Assembly: GCA_903813345.2 (NCBI GenBank)
Contig: CAIIXF020000012.1
Location: 15,124,020 to 15,184,019, forward strand
From: Owenia fusiformis
Taxonomy: Eukaryota > Annelida > Polychaeta > Sabellida > Oweniidae
Length of the DNA stretch: 60,000 nt
Reading direction: 5' to 3'
Numbering within the stretch: the first letter of the stretch is position 1; the number at the start of each line of letters is the position of its first letter. The translations under genes and the position numbers were made by a program. This document shows, in pieces, positions 48,217 through 60,000 of this stretch. The notes beneath the pieces are model-generated. The model searched no databases and was not told the origin of the DNA. It worked only from the letters and a program-made list of their open reading frames with translations.

Positions 48217-48950
48217 ACAATTTAGTAATTATTAAGGTTTAATACACAAAGCGTTCAAAGGATCCTATTTAGGAGTTAGCTTTGTGGTGATTTCTTTGAC
48301 ATTGATTATTGAAAAATTAACTTATTATTAAATACATCATAAATGCTTGGCTGAAAATGCACGTCGATGTGCAAATGTATGTTTGCACCTTCCTCCAACA
48401 AAAAGGATAATAAGCTGTACATATTTTATTGGAGTATTTATTAAACATTATAAGGATCACAAATCACAATATGCATTAGTTTTCTGATGACATCTTTTAG
48501 TATACTTAAATACGGACTGTAAATGGCATGATAACAGCTGAGCTTAGATACTAGTAGACCTAAATGTACTATAGGTTAGGTTAATTTAGCGCCTGCTTTA
48601 TTTTGGCGAATTTGGCAAAAGTAAAAAACACCAATTAACATATTTTGCCAAAGTTTAGAAAAAATTCCATGGGAATATCTGTGACTTCTTTTTGCGGGAT
48701 GTATATATCAATTTATGACAAGCTTGTTAAAAAATTGTCATCATAAGTCTGTAAGTTGCATGGAATGGAACTTTTAGTTACCTGTATACGATAAATGGCA
48801 AAATTGCCGAATTAAATAGCGCCAAATTAACTCAATCTACACTATTTCATTTACATCTGCGAGAGTTCTAGGCCCCTAAATTTTTATCAAATACAATGAG
48901 TTGATATTGATATTGGCATGAATAAGCAAAGCAAATAAGTACATATATAG
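48217..48950. other. 3' region of the PH-domain gene, non-coding
   Basis: Presumed 3' UTR then intergenic DNA. A loosely inverted pair (ttaatttagcgcctgctttattttgg near 48580 and ccgaattaaatagcgccaaattaa near 48808) suggests a small foldback element. Confidence 0.4.
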
Positions 48951-49373
48951 GGGTTATGCACTGGGAGGTTTTGGATACAGGGAATATCCCGAGGGATATT
49001 CCATGTATCCAAACCGACCGTGCATAACTGGTGTATCTCATACTTGAGTGGGTTTAAGGTAGATATAACCTTTTCGATCTTTTTCAAATGACAAGATATT
49101 TATATTTAACATTTTCGTAATATTCTTTTTGTTCAATACAATGAAATTGTAACATTTAAACTTAAAAAAATTAAATTATAAAATTAAAAAATTAAAACTT
49201 TTGATATTTAAACTTTTTTAAACTTTTGAAAAATTCCCGGGAGCGGGATGGATATATTATATCTGCCCGCATTTGGCCTGGAGCGGGACATATACAATAT
49301 ATCCTGCCCGCTCCTCAGATACGATATATATTCCCGGGTGATATCTACCCCAAACCCACTCAAGTATGAGATA
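48951..49373. mobile_element. foldback element with two stems
   Basis: The arms 49034-49066 and 49341-49373 are inverted with 31 of 33 positions matching (tatctcatacttgagtgggt ...). To the left a second palindrome (ggttatgcac...gtgcataac with ggatacagggaatatccc inside) spans about 48951-49028. Confidence 0.65.
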
Positions 49374-50810
49374 AACTTTTTTATAAATAAAAGATAACTT
49401 ACAAAAGGATGAATTTGTCACACATTATATTCAAAATAACTGAATTGGCAACCTCATTTGTAAATTCAAAAGGGAATCAATTTAGATTGTAAGAATCCCA
49501 TGAAAAATATTTGGGCTGGAGTATTAGTAAATTCAAGTTTGGGTAAGGTGATGGTTGTGGGGGTACCATCCATTCAGGGTTAAAATATTTCCTTGAAATT
49601 TTAGGTTTTAATTGTACAACTGTGAATGGATAGTACCCTCCACACCACAGTACAAGGTAAACGTACAACTCGTAGCTGAAGACATACCTATACTGCCTTC
49701 CATGCCAGTGTGTTGTTGCCTACTCTTATCTGTGCCCCTCCCTATTATACAAGGCTACTCCAATGGACCATTTGCTATATGTAGATTGAAAAATAGATGG
49801 CAACATGGGTATTGGTAGGGCCTGAATACTATTGATAGTAGGAAATCCTGGCTAAAAATCTCTTAGTTAATTGATTTATCAGATATTTTCTTTTTAATTC
49901 ATGTAAAACTACATTTGCATGCTACTAAATAATCTTGTTGAAATGTGGATTGTGAAATTAACATTGAAATTGAGAAAATGAACATTTAAAGGTTTTTAAC
50001 ATGGTGTCAATGGGGATTTAGTCCAACTTTTTTTCAGAAAACTCATTAAGCAAACCCTCCATTACAGCAAAGGTCAGAAGAGCTATAAAACCAATTAGAA
50101 TTACAGCACTTAAAAACTTGCATTTTATATATCACTACTTTGTCTTTCCGAGGCAAAGAGCAATTCCTTTCAAAATACTAACTGAAGATGTTGCAATCAG
50201 TCATATACATGATATAGGCTACCTGAGATTTTGACAGTGAAATCATGAATAGCACAAGGCAATAACATGCAAAATATAACCTCCTTTCAGTCTTTTCCAC
50301 TTCTGATGGTGACATAAAGAATTAAAATGAAAAACTCCAAATTCCCATTCCACTTGAATAACACAAGAACATTTATTTTGTGCACAATATATTTATTACC
50401 AATATATGCATTATTATACGTATAAACATTTACATTTTTCTTTGTAAATGACATCTGTTATGAAACTATTTTTATATAGACTATACATATGTCTTTGTAT
50501 ATAATGACTCTAAAACATGTAATAAAAAACCTGTGCAGTGACCCATTTGCCCTAGAGACTGACATGGTTGATATTACTACATCAAACACTTTTGCAGAAT
50601 TCTCACAAGATACAATTAAATTGTGATCATGTTCATTTATATTACACTCATTCAAATAACTACCAGATGTTTCAGCATTTCTTTATAAAGTTATCAGTGT
50701 TCTGGATTTTTGCTCAAGAGAGCTCAAAATTCTCTTTTTTCAAAATTCTCATTTTTTCTATAATCCAAAATCTTGAGGGCACTGGTTAAAATAGAATGTT
50801 ATATTAATGA
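49374..50810. other. AT-rich non-coding DNA
   Basis: No gene or clear element. The short open frames lack any supporting sign. Confidence 0.4.
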
Positions 50811-51072
50811 TTCATACATGACTGTATTCACGCCTTCTATTAATTGTGGACGTCAATGTTTCACCCATTCTTTCACCCATATTCGAGATCAATGCCCTGG
50901 CTCTGTACTATGTGTTTCATTCAGTGCAAAAGCTCAACCAGAGCAGGGCTACTATTTTCAAATACACCCCTTAGGGCTAGGCACAAAAACTTTCGAACAG
51001 AAAACATTTGCGCCAAGCCCTGCGGGGTGTATTCAAAAATAGTGTAGCCCTACTCTTGGTCTATATTTCTTA
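50811..51072 (+). mobile_element. hairpin-tailed element (copy 2)
   Basis: It begins ttcatacatgactgtattca cgccttctat, as does the element at 58231. It ends ggtctatatttcttaatt after a long stem: agggctactattttcaaata caccc pairs with gggtgtattcaaaaatagtg tagccct. Its stem sequence differs from the other two copies but is self-complementary. Confidence 0.7.
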
Positions 51073-51777
51073 ATTATACTGTCTGATTAAATTATTTTAT
51101 TGTTTAGACTCTTGTTTCCTTCAGTCAACTATCAAGGTCTATAGTTTTCACAGTTGACCTAAGGGAGCAGTCTTGTAACAACTGTATACTGCAAGTGTAT
51201 CTGCATGAATCTGCAACTAGCTGCCATTGTTTATTTGAGCATTGGTCATAAGTACTAAAAATTTCACAAAAATATATTACAGCCATCTATTAATCCTAAA
51301 ATCCGTTATAAATCAACATTGATGGAATCCAGCTTAGTACTAAATCTCACAACAAAATATATTTCAGCAATATACTTATTTATCCTAAAATATGTTATAG
51401 ATCAACATTGATGGAATCCACCTTAAAGTACATGATCAAAGGTGCTAGAAGTTTCACTCCTACACTTTTAACTCTATTTTTCTGGTTTTGCTTATTTTAC
51501 GCCAACTGCTTAATGCTCCTTTGTTTAGTTTCTGTTTACTTTATTTCACACTGATTCCAGTCTTTTCATGAATACTTTCCATTTAAAACACAACCGCCAA
51601 ATTATTTTTCACATAAGCTAAGTTCATGTAGTTGTGAGATGTTGTAAATTGATCCACTCTTTTTAATTCCTTATTCTCTTTTTATAACATTGTTCCACAT
51701 TAAGTCACTCTGTGATGGTTCTGACTGGTTATGTGGTATTGAGCACAACAGGTGGGTTCCCATAAGTCCTGTGATAA

Positions 51778-55156
<3,379 letters not shown>

Positions 55157-55369
55157 CTGTAACATAATCATTTAGCATATGACATGTATGATGGTAGTTT
55201 GGGACAACTTTTGGGTCTTCTCTGTAGATTGATGCCCGTACTGTAAAATAAAATAAAATGTCAATTTAAAACTATTTCCAAAGATCCACAAAGTCACAAT
55301 TGTTGGTTCAGACAAAATAATCTGATACCAGGAGAGATAAAATTGTGGCGAGCTGTGAAGTGATTGAAG

Positions 55370-55800
55370 CAATTTGAACTATATGATTCTACATGTAGGA
55401 TGTCAATATACGATTCTACATGTACAAGTTTGATGTCAGTGTATGATTTTACATGTACAATGTCTATATATGATTCTACAAGTATGATGTCAGTATATAT
55501 TTCTGTATGTATGATTTCAGTATCATATTCTACAAGTATGATGTCAGTATATGATTCTACAAGTTTGATGTCAGTATCATTATCTACAAGTATGATGTCA
55601 GTATCATATTCTACGAGTATGATGTCAGTATCATATTCTACAAGTATAATGTCAGTATCATATTCTACAAGTATAATGTCTGTATCATATTCTACAAGTA
55701 TGATGTCAGTACCATATTCTACATATACAATGTTAGTATCACATTCTACAAATATGATGTCAGTTTGCAACTCTACATGTCTGATGTCAGTTTGTTAGTC
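55370..55800. repeat. ~27 bp tandem repeat
   Basis: The unit is approximately atgatgtcagtatcatattctacaagt, ~16 copies with drift. Being a multiple of 3 without stops, it leaves a 158-codon minus-strand frame (DIILVEYDT repeats) that is not a gene. It lies ~210 bp upstream of the first visible ASPDH exon. Confidence 0.85.
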
Positions 55801-56555
55801 TCTATGCCTGAATTTAGAATCATATTATGTAATTCCACCTGCAGGAGTTTTATTAGCAAGAGGCAACAGAAGATTTTCTCTAGTTGTTCCAAAACTGTCT
55901 CGCAGGAGAAATTGCTGAAAACTATAGAGCCCTAAATGAGTTATTTCCTTTCATGGAATGACATTCTTATTGTTATATGCTTATTGATTAAATTAGTCTT
56001 CCCTTCAGCACTATAGTGATCAATAGTGTATAGGAAACAAAACATTGTAGATTGTACAGTGTATCATTGCACAAAAAATAGATTATTTAACCTTCATTTT
56101 TGTTTCCCTCAAATATGTTTTGATAAGCCATCAAAACTTTCAGAACTTCACGTGGGCATCTCCACATTGGATTACAAGACTTCTGGTTCTTATCATCAAA
56201 ATGTGGAATTTCCAACCTCTATGAGAAAAAAAATAAGAATAGGGGAATGACTAATTGTTTTTCCCACTTTCTATTCATTCTCAATACAAAACATGATTCA
56301 CACATAGAAATTCCATTTTTGAAACATCCTTAATCAATAAACACGATTATGCTTTTGTTGGCCAGGTTTTATTGATTTGGAAGCATACTGAGCTAGCATC
56401 TCATTATAATAATAATTACCTTTATAGCTCTTATTATAAGAACTTCCCAGAACTATTAAGAGATCAATAAAACTGCGAATATACACAAACTGACTAATAG
56501 AACTGTATATATTACTGAAAAAACATATTCTTTTATACACATTTTTCAAGACATA
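55801..56555 (+). promoter_or_regulatory. upstream region of the first TIR gene
   Basis: AT-rich; a TATATA (56506-56511) lies 45 bp before the ATG and is a possible core promoter. A 74-codon frame at 56026-56250 has no recognisable features. No repeat recognised. Confidence 0.35.
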
Positions 56556-58004
56556 ATGGCAGCCTACAATGATGAATTACCTATAATTGAGGTTGAACAA
56601 ATTGATGAAGATGATAATGGGATGAACACACCTGTAGGTGACCCTTATGGTATTGAGGTCATTGTTGATGTCGAACAATGTGTTAACAACCAACATGATG
56701 GAAATGATGATAACATAGTTAATGCCCTTGTGGGTGATGCACTGGACATCGAACTAGAAGAAGGGAAGGAGTATCATTTATTCTTCTGTCACTCATCTGT
56801 GGATCTAGCCTGGGTCTGTAAAGTGGTTCAAATTCTTGAGGCTGCGCCATATAACCTTAAATGTGCATTCAGTGAGCGTGATTTCTTGCCAGGTCAAAAT
56901 GATATGAACGAGATGTTTCGTTGTATCACAGGCAGTATGAGGACTGTGTTTGTGTTGACGCCTGCATTCAACGATAGTCGCTGGTGTGAGTGGGAAATGC
57001 AGATGGCACAAACTGCATCTGTTGCTAATAACATCAGCTTGCTTCCTATTATGCTGCAAGAATGCCTAGTGCCTGACACAATAAAGCACATCAACTACAT
57101 TGATGTAACAAATGGAGATGTTCCACAAGCTGCCATGAAGCTACAGAAGAATGTACTGAATCCTCCTCAAGGTTTCATCCCACAGAACAATATGTTACGC
57201 ATCAATGGATTTTCATTTCCACTTGAAGAAAAAATTATTAAAAATGGATGTTTTAAGACCCAATTACAATTTGGACTACCACCAAATGGTATAGATGCTT
57301 TAGAACAAAAGGGTATAATGATACCAAAAGAACAGATAGATGAAATATTACACACATTGAATCATCATGGACCCAGTATAAGAATCAGTAGAACAACTCC
57401 AATCAGGCTTGCATGTTATGTAATGCTGACCATGATAGGGCTTGGATGGCTAATTTTTTGGATGATATTTGCTGTTTCGTCTGCATCTCCAATTAGACAG
57501 ACATCTAATAATACAACTTGCATATTTTCTGCAGCAATTTCGGATGTGACCTTGCAGTGTTCTAGTCCGATTCCGATCATTCTTAGCATAAGCTTTATTT
57601 TGTTAGGACTTTTCCCATTAGGGGCATTAATCGCATACATAGTCAAAAGAAAAGTGATACTGAAAAAAGTTATTGCTTTGATACTGGATATTTCTTTGAA
57701 AACAATGGCCGACTACAAAATGTTTATATATCCCGCAAAGACAGGAGAATTTCTGCGTATCGTAAAATATGACATCAACCCTTGTTGGCAGCATTTGATT
57801 CAACAAGAAGATCCCAACATCGAAACTCTTGACATCGACAACTGGAAACTGAACCTCACAAAATCTGAATTTCGCCTTTATATGGAAAAACTTATGATGG
57901 GATCTTTAAATATGGCCCCAGCAGTGAAGCATCAGACTATTAATTACCATGTATGCTTTTGCCAATTTGTCCTCGCCAAACATTCACAAATGTTTGTTCA
58001 ATGA
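56556..58004 (+). CDS. TIR-domain protein with two predicted membrane segments
   Basis: Intronless, 482 aa. An acidic N-terminus (1-70) precedes a TIR domain (about 72-186). Its box 1-like motif is EYHLFFCHSS, box 2 is SERDFLPGQ (106-114), and the helix DSRWCEWEMQMA has Glu147 where TIR NADases place their catalytic Glu; signalling TIRs keep a Glu there too, so activity cannot be read from this. After ~100 residues (PPQGFIPQNN..GFSFPLEEK) come two hydrophobic segments (about 285-307 and 339-363), separated by a ~31-residue loop with an NNTT glycosylation site and two Cys. A ~119-residue soluble tail ends it. Likely topology: both ends cytosolic, loop outside. It is not a TLR (no LRR), not MyD88 (no death domain), not SARM1 (no ARM/SAM). 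A role in immune or NAD-linked signalling is inference. No family name recognised. Confidence 0.85.
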   Translation: MAAYNDELPIIEVEQIDEDDNGMNTPVGDPYGIEVIVDVEQCVNNQHDGNDDNIVNALVGDALDIELEEGKEYHLFFCHSSVDLAWVCKVVQILEAAPYNLKCAFSERDFLPGQNDMNEMFRCITGSMRTVFVLTPAFNDSRWCEWEMQMAQTASVANNISLLPIMLQECLVPDTIKHINYIDVTNGDVPQAAMKLQKNVLNPPQGFIPQNNMLRINGFSFPLEEKIIKNGCFKTQLQFGLPPNGIDALEQKGIMIPKEQIDEILHTLNHHGPSIRISRTTPIRLACYVMLTMIGLGWLIFWMIFAVSSASPIRQTSNNTTCIFSAAISDVTLQCSSPIPIILSISFILLGLFPLGALIAYIVKRKVILKKVIALILDISLKTMADYKMFIYPAKTGEFLRIVKYDINPCWQHLIQQEDPNIETLDIDNWKLNLTKSEFRLYMEKLMMGSLNMAPAVKHQTINYHVCFCQFVLAKHSQMFVQ

Positions 58005-58170
58005 AGATATATTAAAGTCTGTTCATAAGGCCATTTTTAACTAGCAATTTATTTTCATGGCCTTATTTCCAGTAATAAGATATGTAAATAGATATGTTTT
58101 GCATAGAATATCAATGTGACTTTGACAGTCTGAGATTCACTGAGTAATATCATTGTGGCTGATGGATGAT

Positions 58171-59811
58171 GAGCCTTGTGGGTGATGCACTGGACATTGA
58201 ACTAGAAGAAGGGAAGGAGTATCATTTATTCGAACATGACTGTATTCACGCCTTCTATAAACTGTAATCAAAGTCAATGCTTCAGCTGGGTTATATTCGA
58301 GATTAATAACCCAGTTAAAACGTGTAATGTGTGACGTCATAACGGTGGGTCGTAGTAATGGCGGACCATGATGAATATTCGAAACAATTTGGTGAATTTT
58401 CATGTTCGAATCGTAATATAGACCTCAGAGCAGGGTTACTAGTTTCGAATAACACGCCGCTGGTCTCGGCACAAAAGCTTTCGAACCCCTCACTCCCTTC
58501 GGTCGTTCGGGGTACAGAAAACGTTTGTGCCGAGACCAGCTGGGTGTTATTCGAAACTAGAAACCCTGCCCTTTGGTCTATATTTCTTAATTCTTCTGTC
58601 ACTCATCTGTGGATCTAGCCTGGGTCTGGAAAGTCGTTCAAATTCTTGAGGCTGCGCCATATAACCTTAAATGTGCATTCAGTGAGCGTGATTTCCTGCC
58701 AGGTCAAAATGATATGAACGAGATGTTTCGTTGTATCACAGGCAGTATGAGGACTGTGTTTGTGTTGACGCCTGCATTCAACGATAGTCGCTGGTGTGAG
58801 TGGGAAATGCAGATGGCACAAACTGCATCTGTTGCAAATAACATCAGCTTACTGCCGATTATGCTGCAAGAATGCCCAGTGCCTGACACAATAAAGCACA
58901 TCAACTACATTGATGTAACAAATGGAGATGTTCCACAAGCTGCCATGAAGCTACAGAAGAATGTACTGAATCCTCCTCAAGGTTTCATCCCACAGAACAA
59001 TATGTTACGCATCAATGGATTTTCATTTCCACTTGAAGAAAAAATGATTAAAAATGGATGTTTTAAGACCCAATTACAATTTGGACTACCACCAAATGGT
59101 ATAGATGCTTTAGAACAAAAGGGTATAATGATACCAAAAGAACAGATAGATGAAATATTACACACATTAAATCATCATGGACCCAGTATAAGAATCAGTA
59201 GAACAACTCCAATCAGGCTTGCATGTTATGTAATGCTGACCATGATAGGGCTCGGATGGCTAATTTTTTTAAATATTTGTGCTTATTATTCTTTATATTC
59301 AGTTAGACAGCCATCTAACAATACGACTTGCATATTTAATCTTTTTCCGGATGTGACCTTGCAGTGTTCTAGTCCGATTCCGATCATTCTTAGCATAAGC
59401 TTTATTTTGTTAGGATATTTCCCATTAGGGGCATTAATCGCATACATAGTCAAAAGAAAAAAAATACTGAAAAAAGTTATTGATTTGATACTGGGTATTT
59501 CTCTGACCACACTGGCAGACTACAAAATGTTTATATGGCCTGCAAAGAAAGGCGAATTTCTGCGTATCGTATATTATGACATCAACCCTTGTTGGCAGCA
59601 TTTGATTCAACAAGTAGATCCCAACATTGAAATTCTTGACATCGACAACTGGAAACTGAACCTCACAAAATGTGATTTTCCTCTTTATATGAAAAAACCT
59701 ATGACGGGATCTTTAAATATGGCCCCAGCAGTGAGGCATCAGACTATTTATTACTATGTATGCTTTTGCCAATATGTCCTTGCCAAACACTCACAAATGT
59801 TTGTTCAATGA
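58171..59811 (+). pseudogene. 5'-truncated second copy of the TIR/two-membrane-segment gene, interrupted by a hairpin element
   Basis: Homology to the first copy starts at codon ~57 (58171, cttgtgggtgatgcactgga) and runs to KEYHLF at 58230. It is cut by an inserted element (58231-58590) and resumes at FFCHSSVDLAWVWK to the same C-terminus (LAKHSQMFVQ). The element supplies an in-frame TAA (58588-58590) just before the resumed frame. The first ATG after it is at 58714, inside the TIR domain (NDMNEMF). Start codon, acidic N-terminus and first TIR strand are thus lost, yet ~400 codons remain open, 1,810 bp downstream of the matching bases of copy one. Changes cluster at the end of membrane segment 1 and in the loop. 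It could be a young pseudogene, a template for gene conversion, or transcribed from a new start. Confidence 0.8.
58231..58590 (+). mobile_element. hairpin-tailed element (copy 3) inside the second TIR copy
   Basis: The intact copy reads catttattcttctgtc; here catttattc is followed by gaacatgactgtattcacgc... and ends tttctta before attcttctgtc. The insertion is thus bounded to the base, with ATTC at both junctions. Stems: 58439-58455 with 58544-58560 (ctagtttcgaataacac) and 58460-58475 with 58524-58539 (ctggtctcggcacaaa), around a small GAACCCC...GGGGT hairpin. No open frame. Confidence 0.8.
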
Positions 59812-60000
59812 AGATAGTCTATATAGTCTGTTCATAAGGTCATTGCAGGTAAATTGTCTGTTCAAGAGGAATAATTATGTAAAAATACTCTACTGTTAGA
59901 TTTTTTTGATTTACTGTATTTAAAATACAGGGTGTCCCAAATGTAGCAGTAACACAAATAACAAAATGCCAGCACCAGTTCTGGTATTTTTTATATGTTA
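59812..60000. other. 3' flank of the second TIR copy; possible transposon end
   Basis: After the stop, ~30 bp still resembles the 3' flank of copy one (gtctgttcataagg), then the similarity ends. The phrase acagggtgtcccaaatgtag at about 59929 resembles ends of DNA transposons; the rest lies beyond the window. Confidence 0.4.

Noticed and set aside
55294-55798. 158- and 144-codon frames with DIILVEYDT or STSMMSVSY repeats
   Set aside because: They come from a ~27 bp tandem repeat without stops; both strands are open equally.
56026-56250. 74-codon plus-strand frame upstream of the TIR gene
   Set aside because: No domain, no conserved look, and AT-rich flanks typical of chance frames.
58350-58390. 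Hammerhead-ribozyme-like string (TGATGA ... CGAAAC) in the hairpin element
   Set aside because: The core C before TGATGA is missing, the stem between the boxes does not pair properly, and the other copies do not keep the motif.

Overview
This is animal nuclear DNA: AT-rich, mostly non-coding, with GT-AG spliced genes and dense small mobile elements and tandem arrays. The three recognisable genes (TUFM, a PHETA/sesquipedalian gene, ASPDH) are bilaterian housekeeping genes. The mix of foldback MITEs, array-bearing elements resembling the bivalve 'pearl'/HINE type, and TIR-domain genes suggests a marine invertebrate, perhaps a mollusc. I cannot name the species, and that guess is weak.

Layout. 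About 1-29 kb is repeat territory with no gene I can certify: four elements built around ~160 bp tandem arrays (2757-5502, 11984-13068, 16017-17237, 17337-18103), several minisatellites, foldback MITEs, a broken LINE reverse transcriptase (23318-23975), and scattered exon-like pieces at 9.5-14 kb that I cannot assign. From 29406 to 47037 on the minus strand lies a complete 12-exon TUFM gene (mitochondrial EF-Tu, 468 aa), with introns packed with tandem arrays and transposons. It is head to head, 369 bp apart, with an intronless PH-domain gene (47407-48216, +) of the PHETA/sesquipedalian family. From 51778 to 55156 on the minus strand are the last five coding exons of ASPDH; its 5' exons were not found. 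At 56556-59811 on the plus strand are two tandem copies of an unusual TIR-domain gene with two predicted membrane segments. The first is intact; the second is 5'-truncated and interrupted by a hairpin element.

Main points of interest. (1) The TIR plus two-membrane-segment gene pair: near-identical over most of its length, but differing sharply at the end of the first membrane segment and in the short loop. (2) TUFM exon 10 has its acceptor and first 31 codons tandemly repeated 12 times in a 144 bp unit that stays in frame; TUFM exon 3 shows a parallel amplification of its acceptor and first ~20 bases. (3) Two subfamilies of array-bearing elements whose terminal hairpins differ by matching, pair-preserving changes. 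(4) A second hairpin element family, three copies, whose stems differ between copies yet stay complementary within each copy. Several insertions can be dated relative to one another from empty-site comparisons inside the window.
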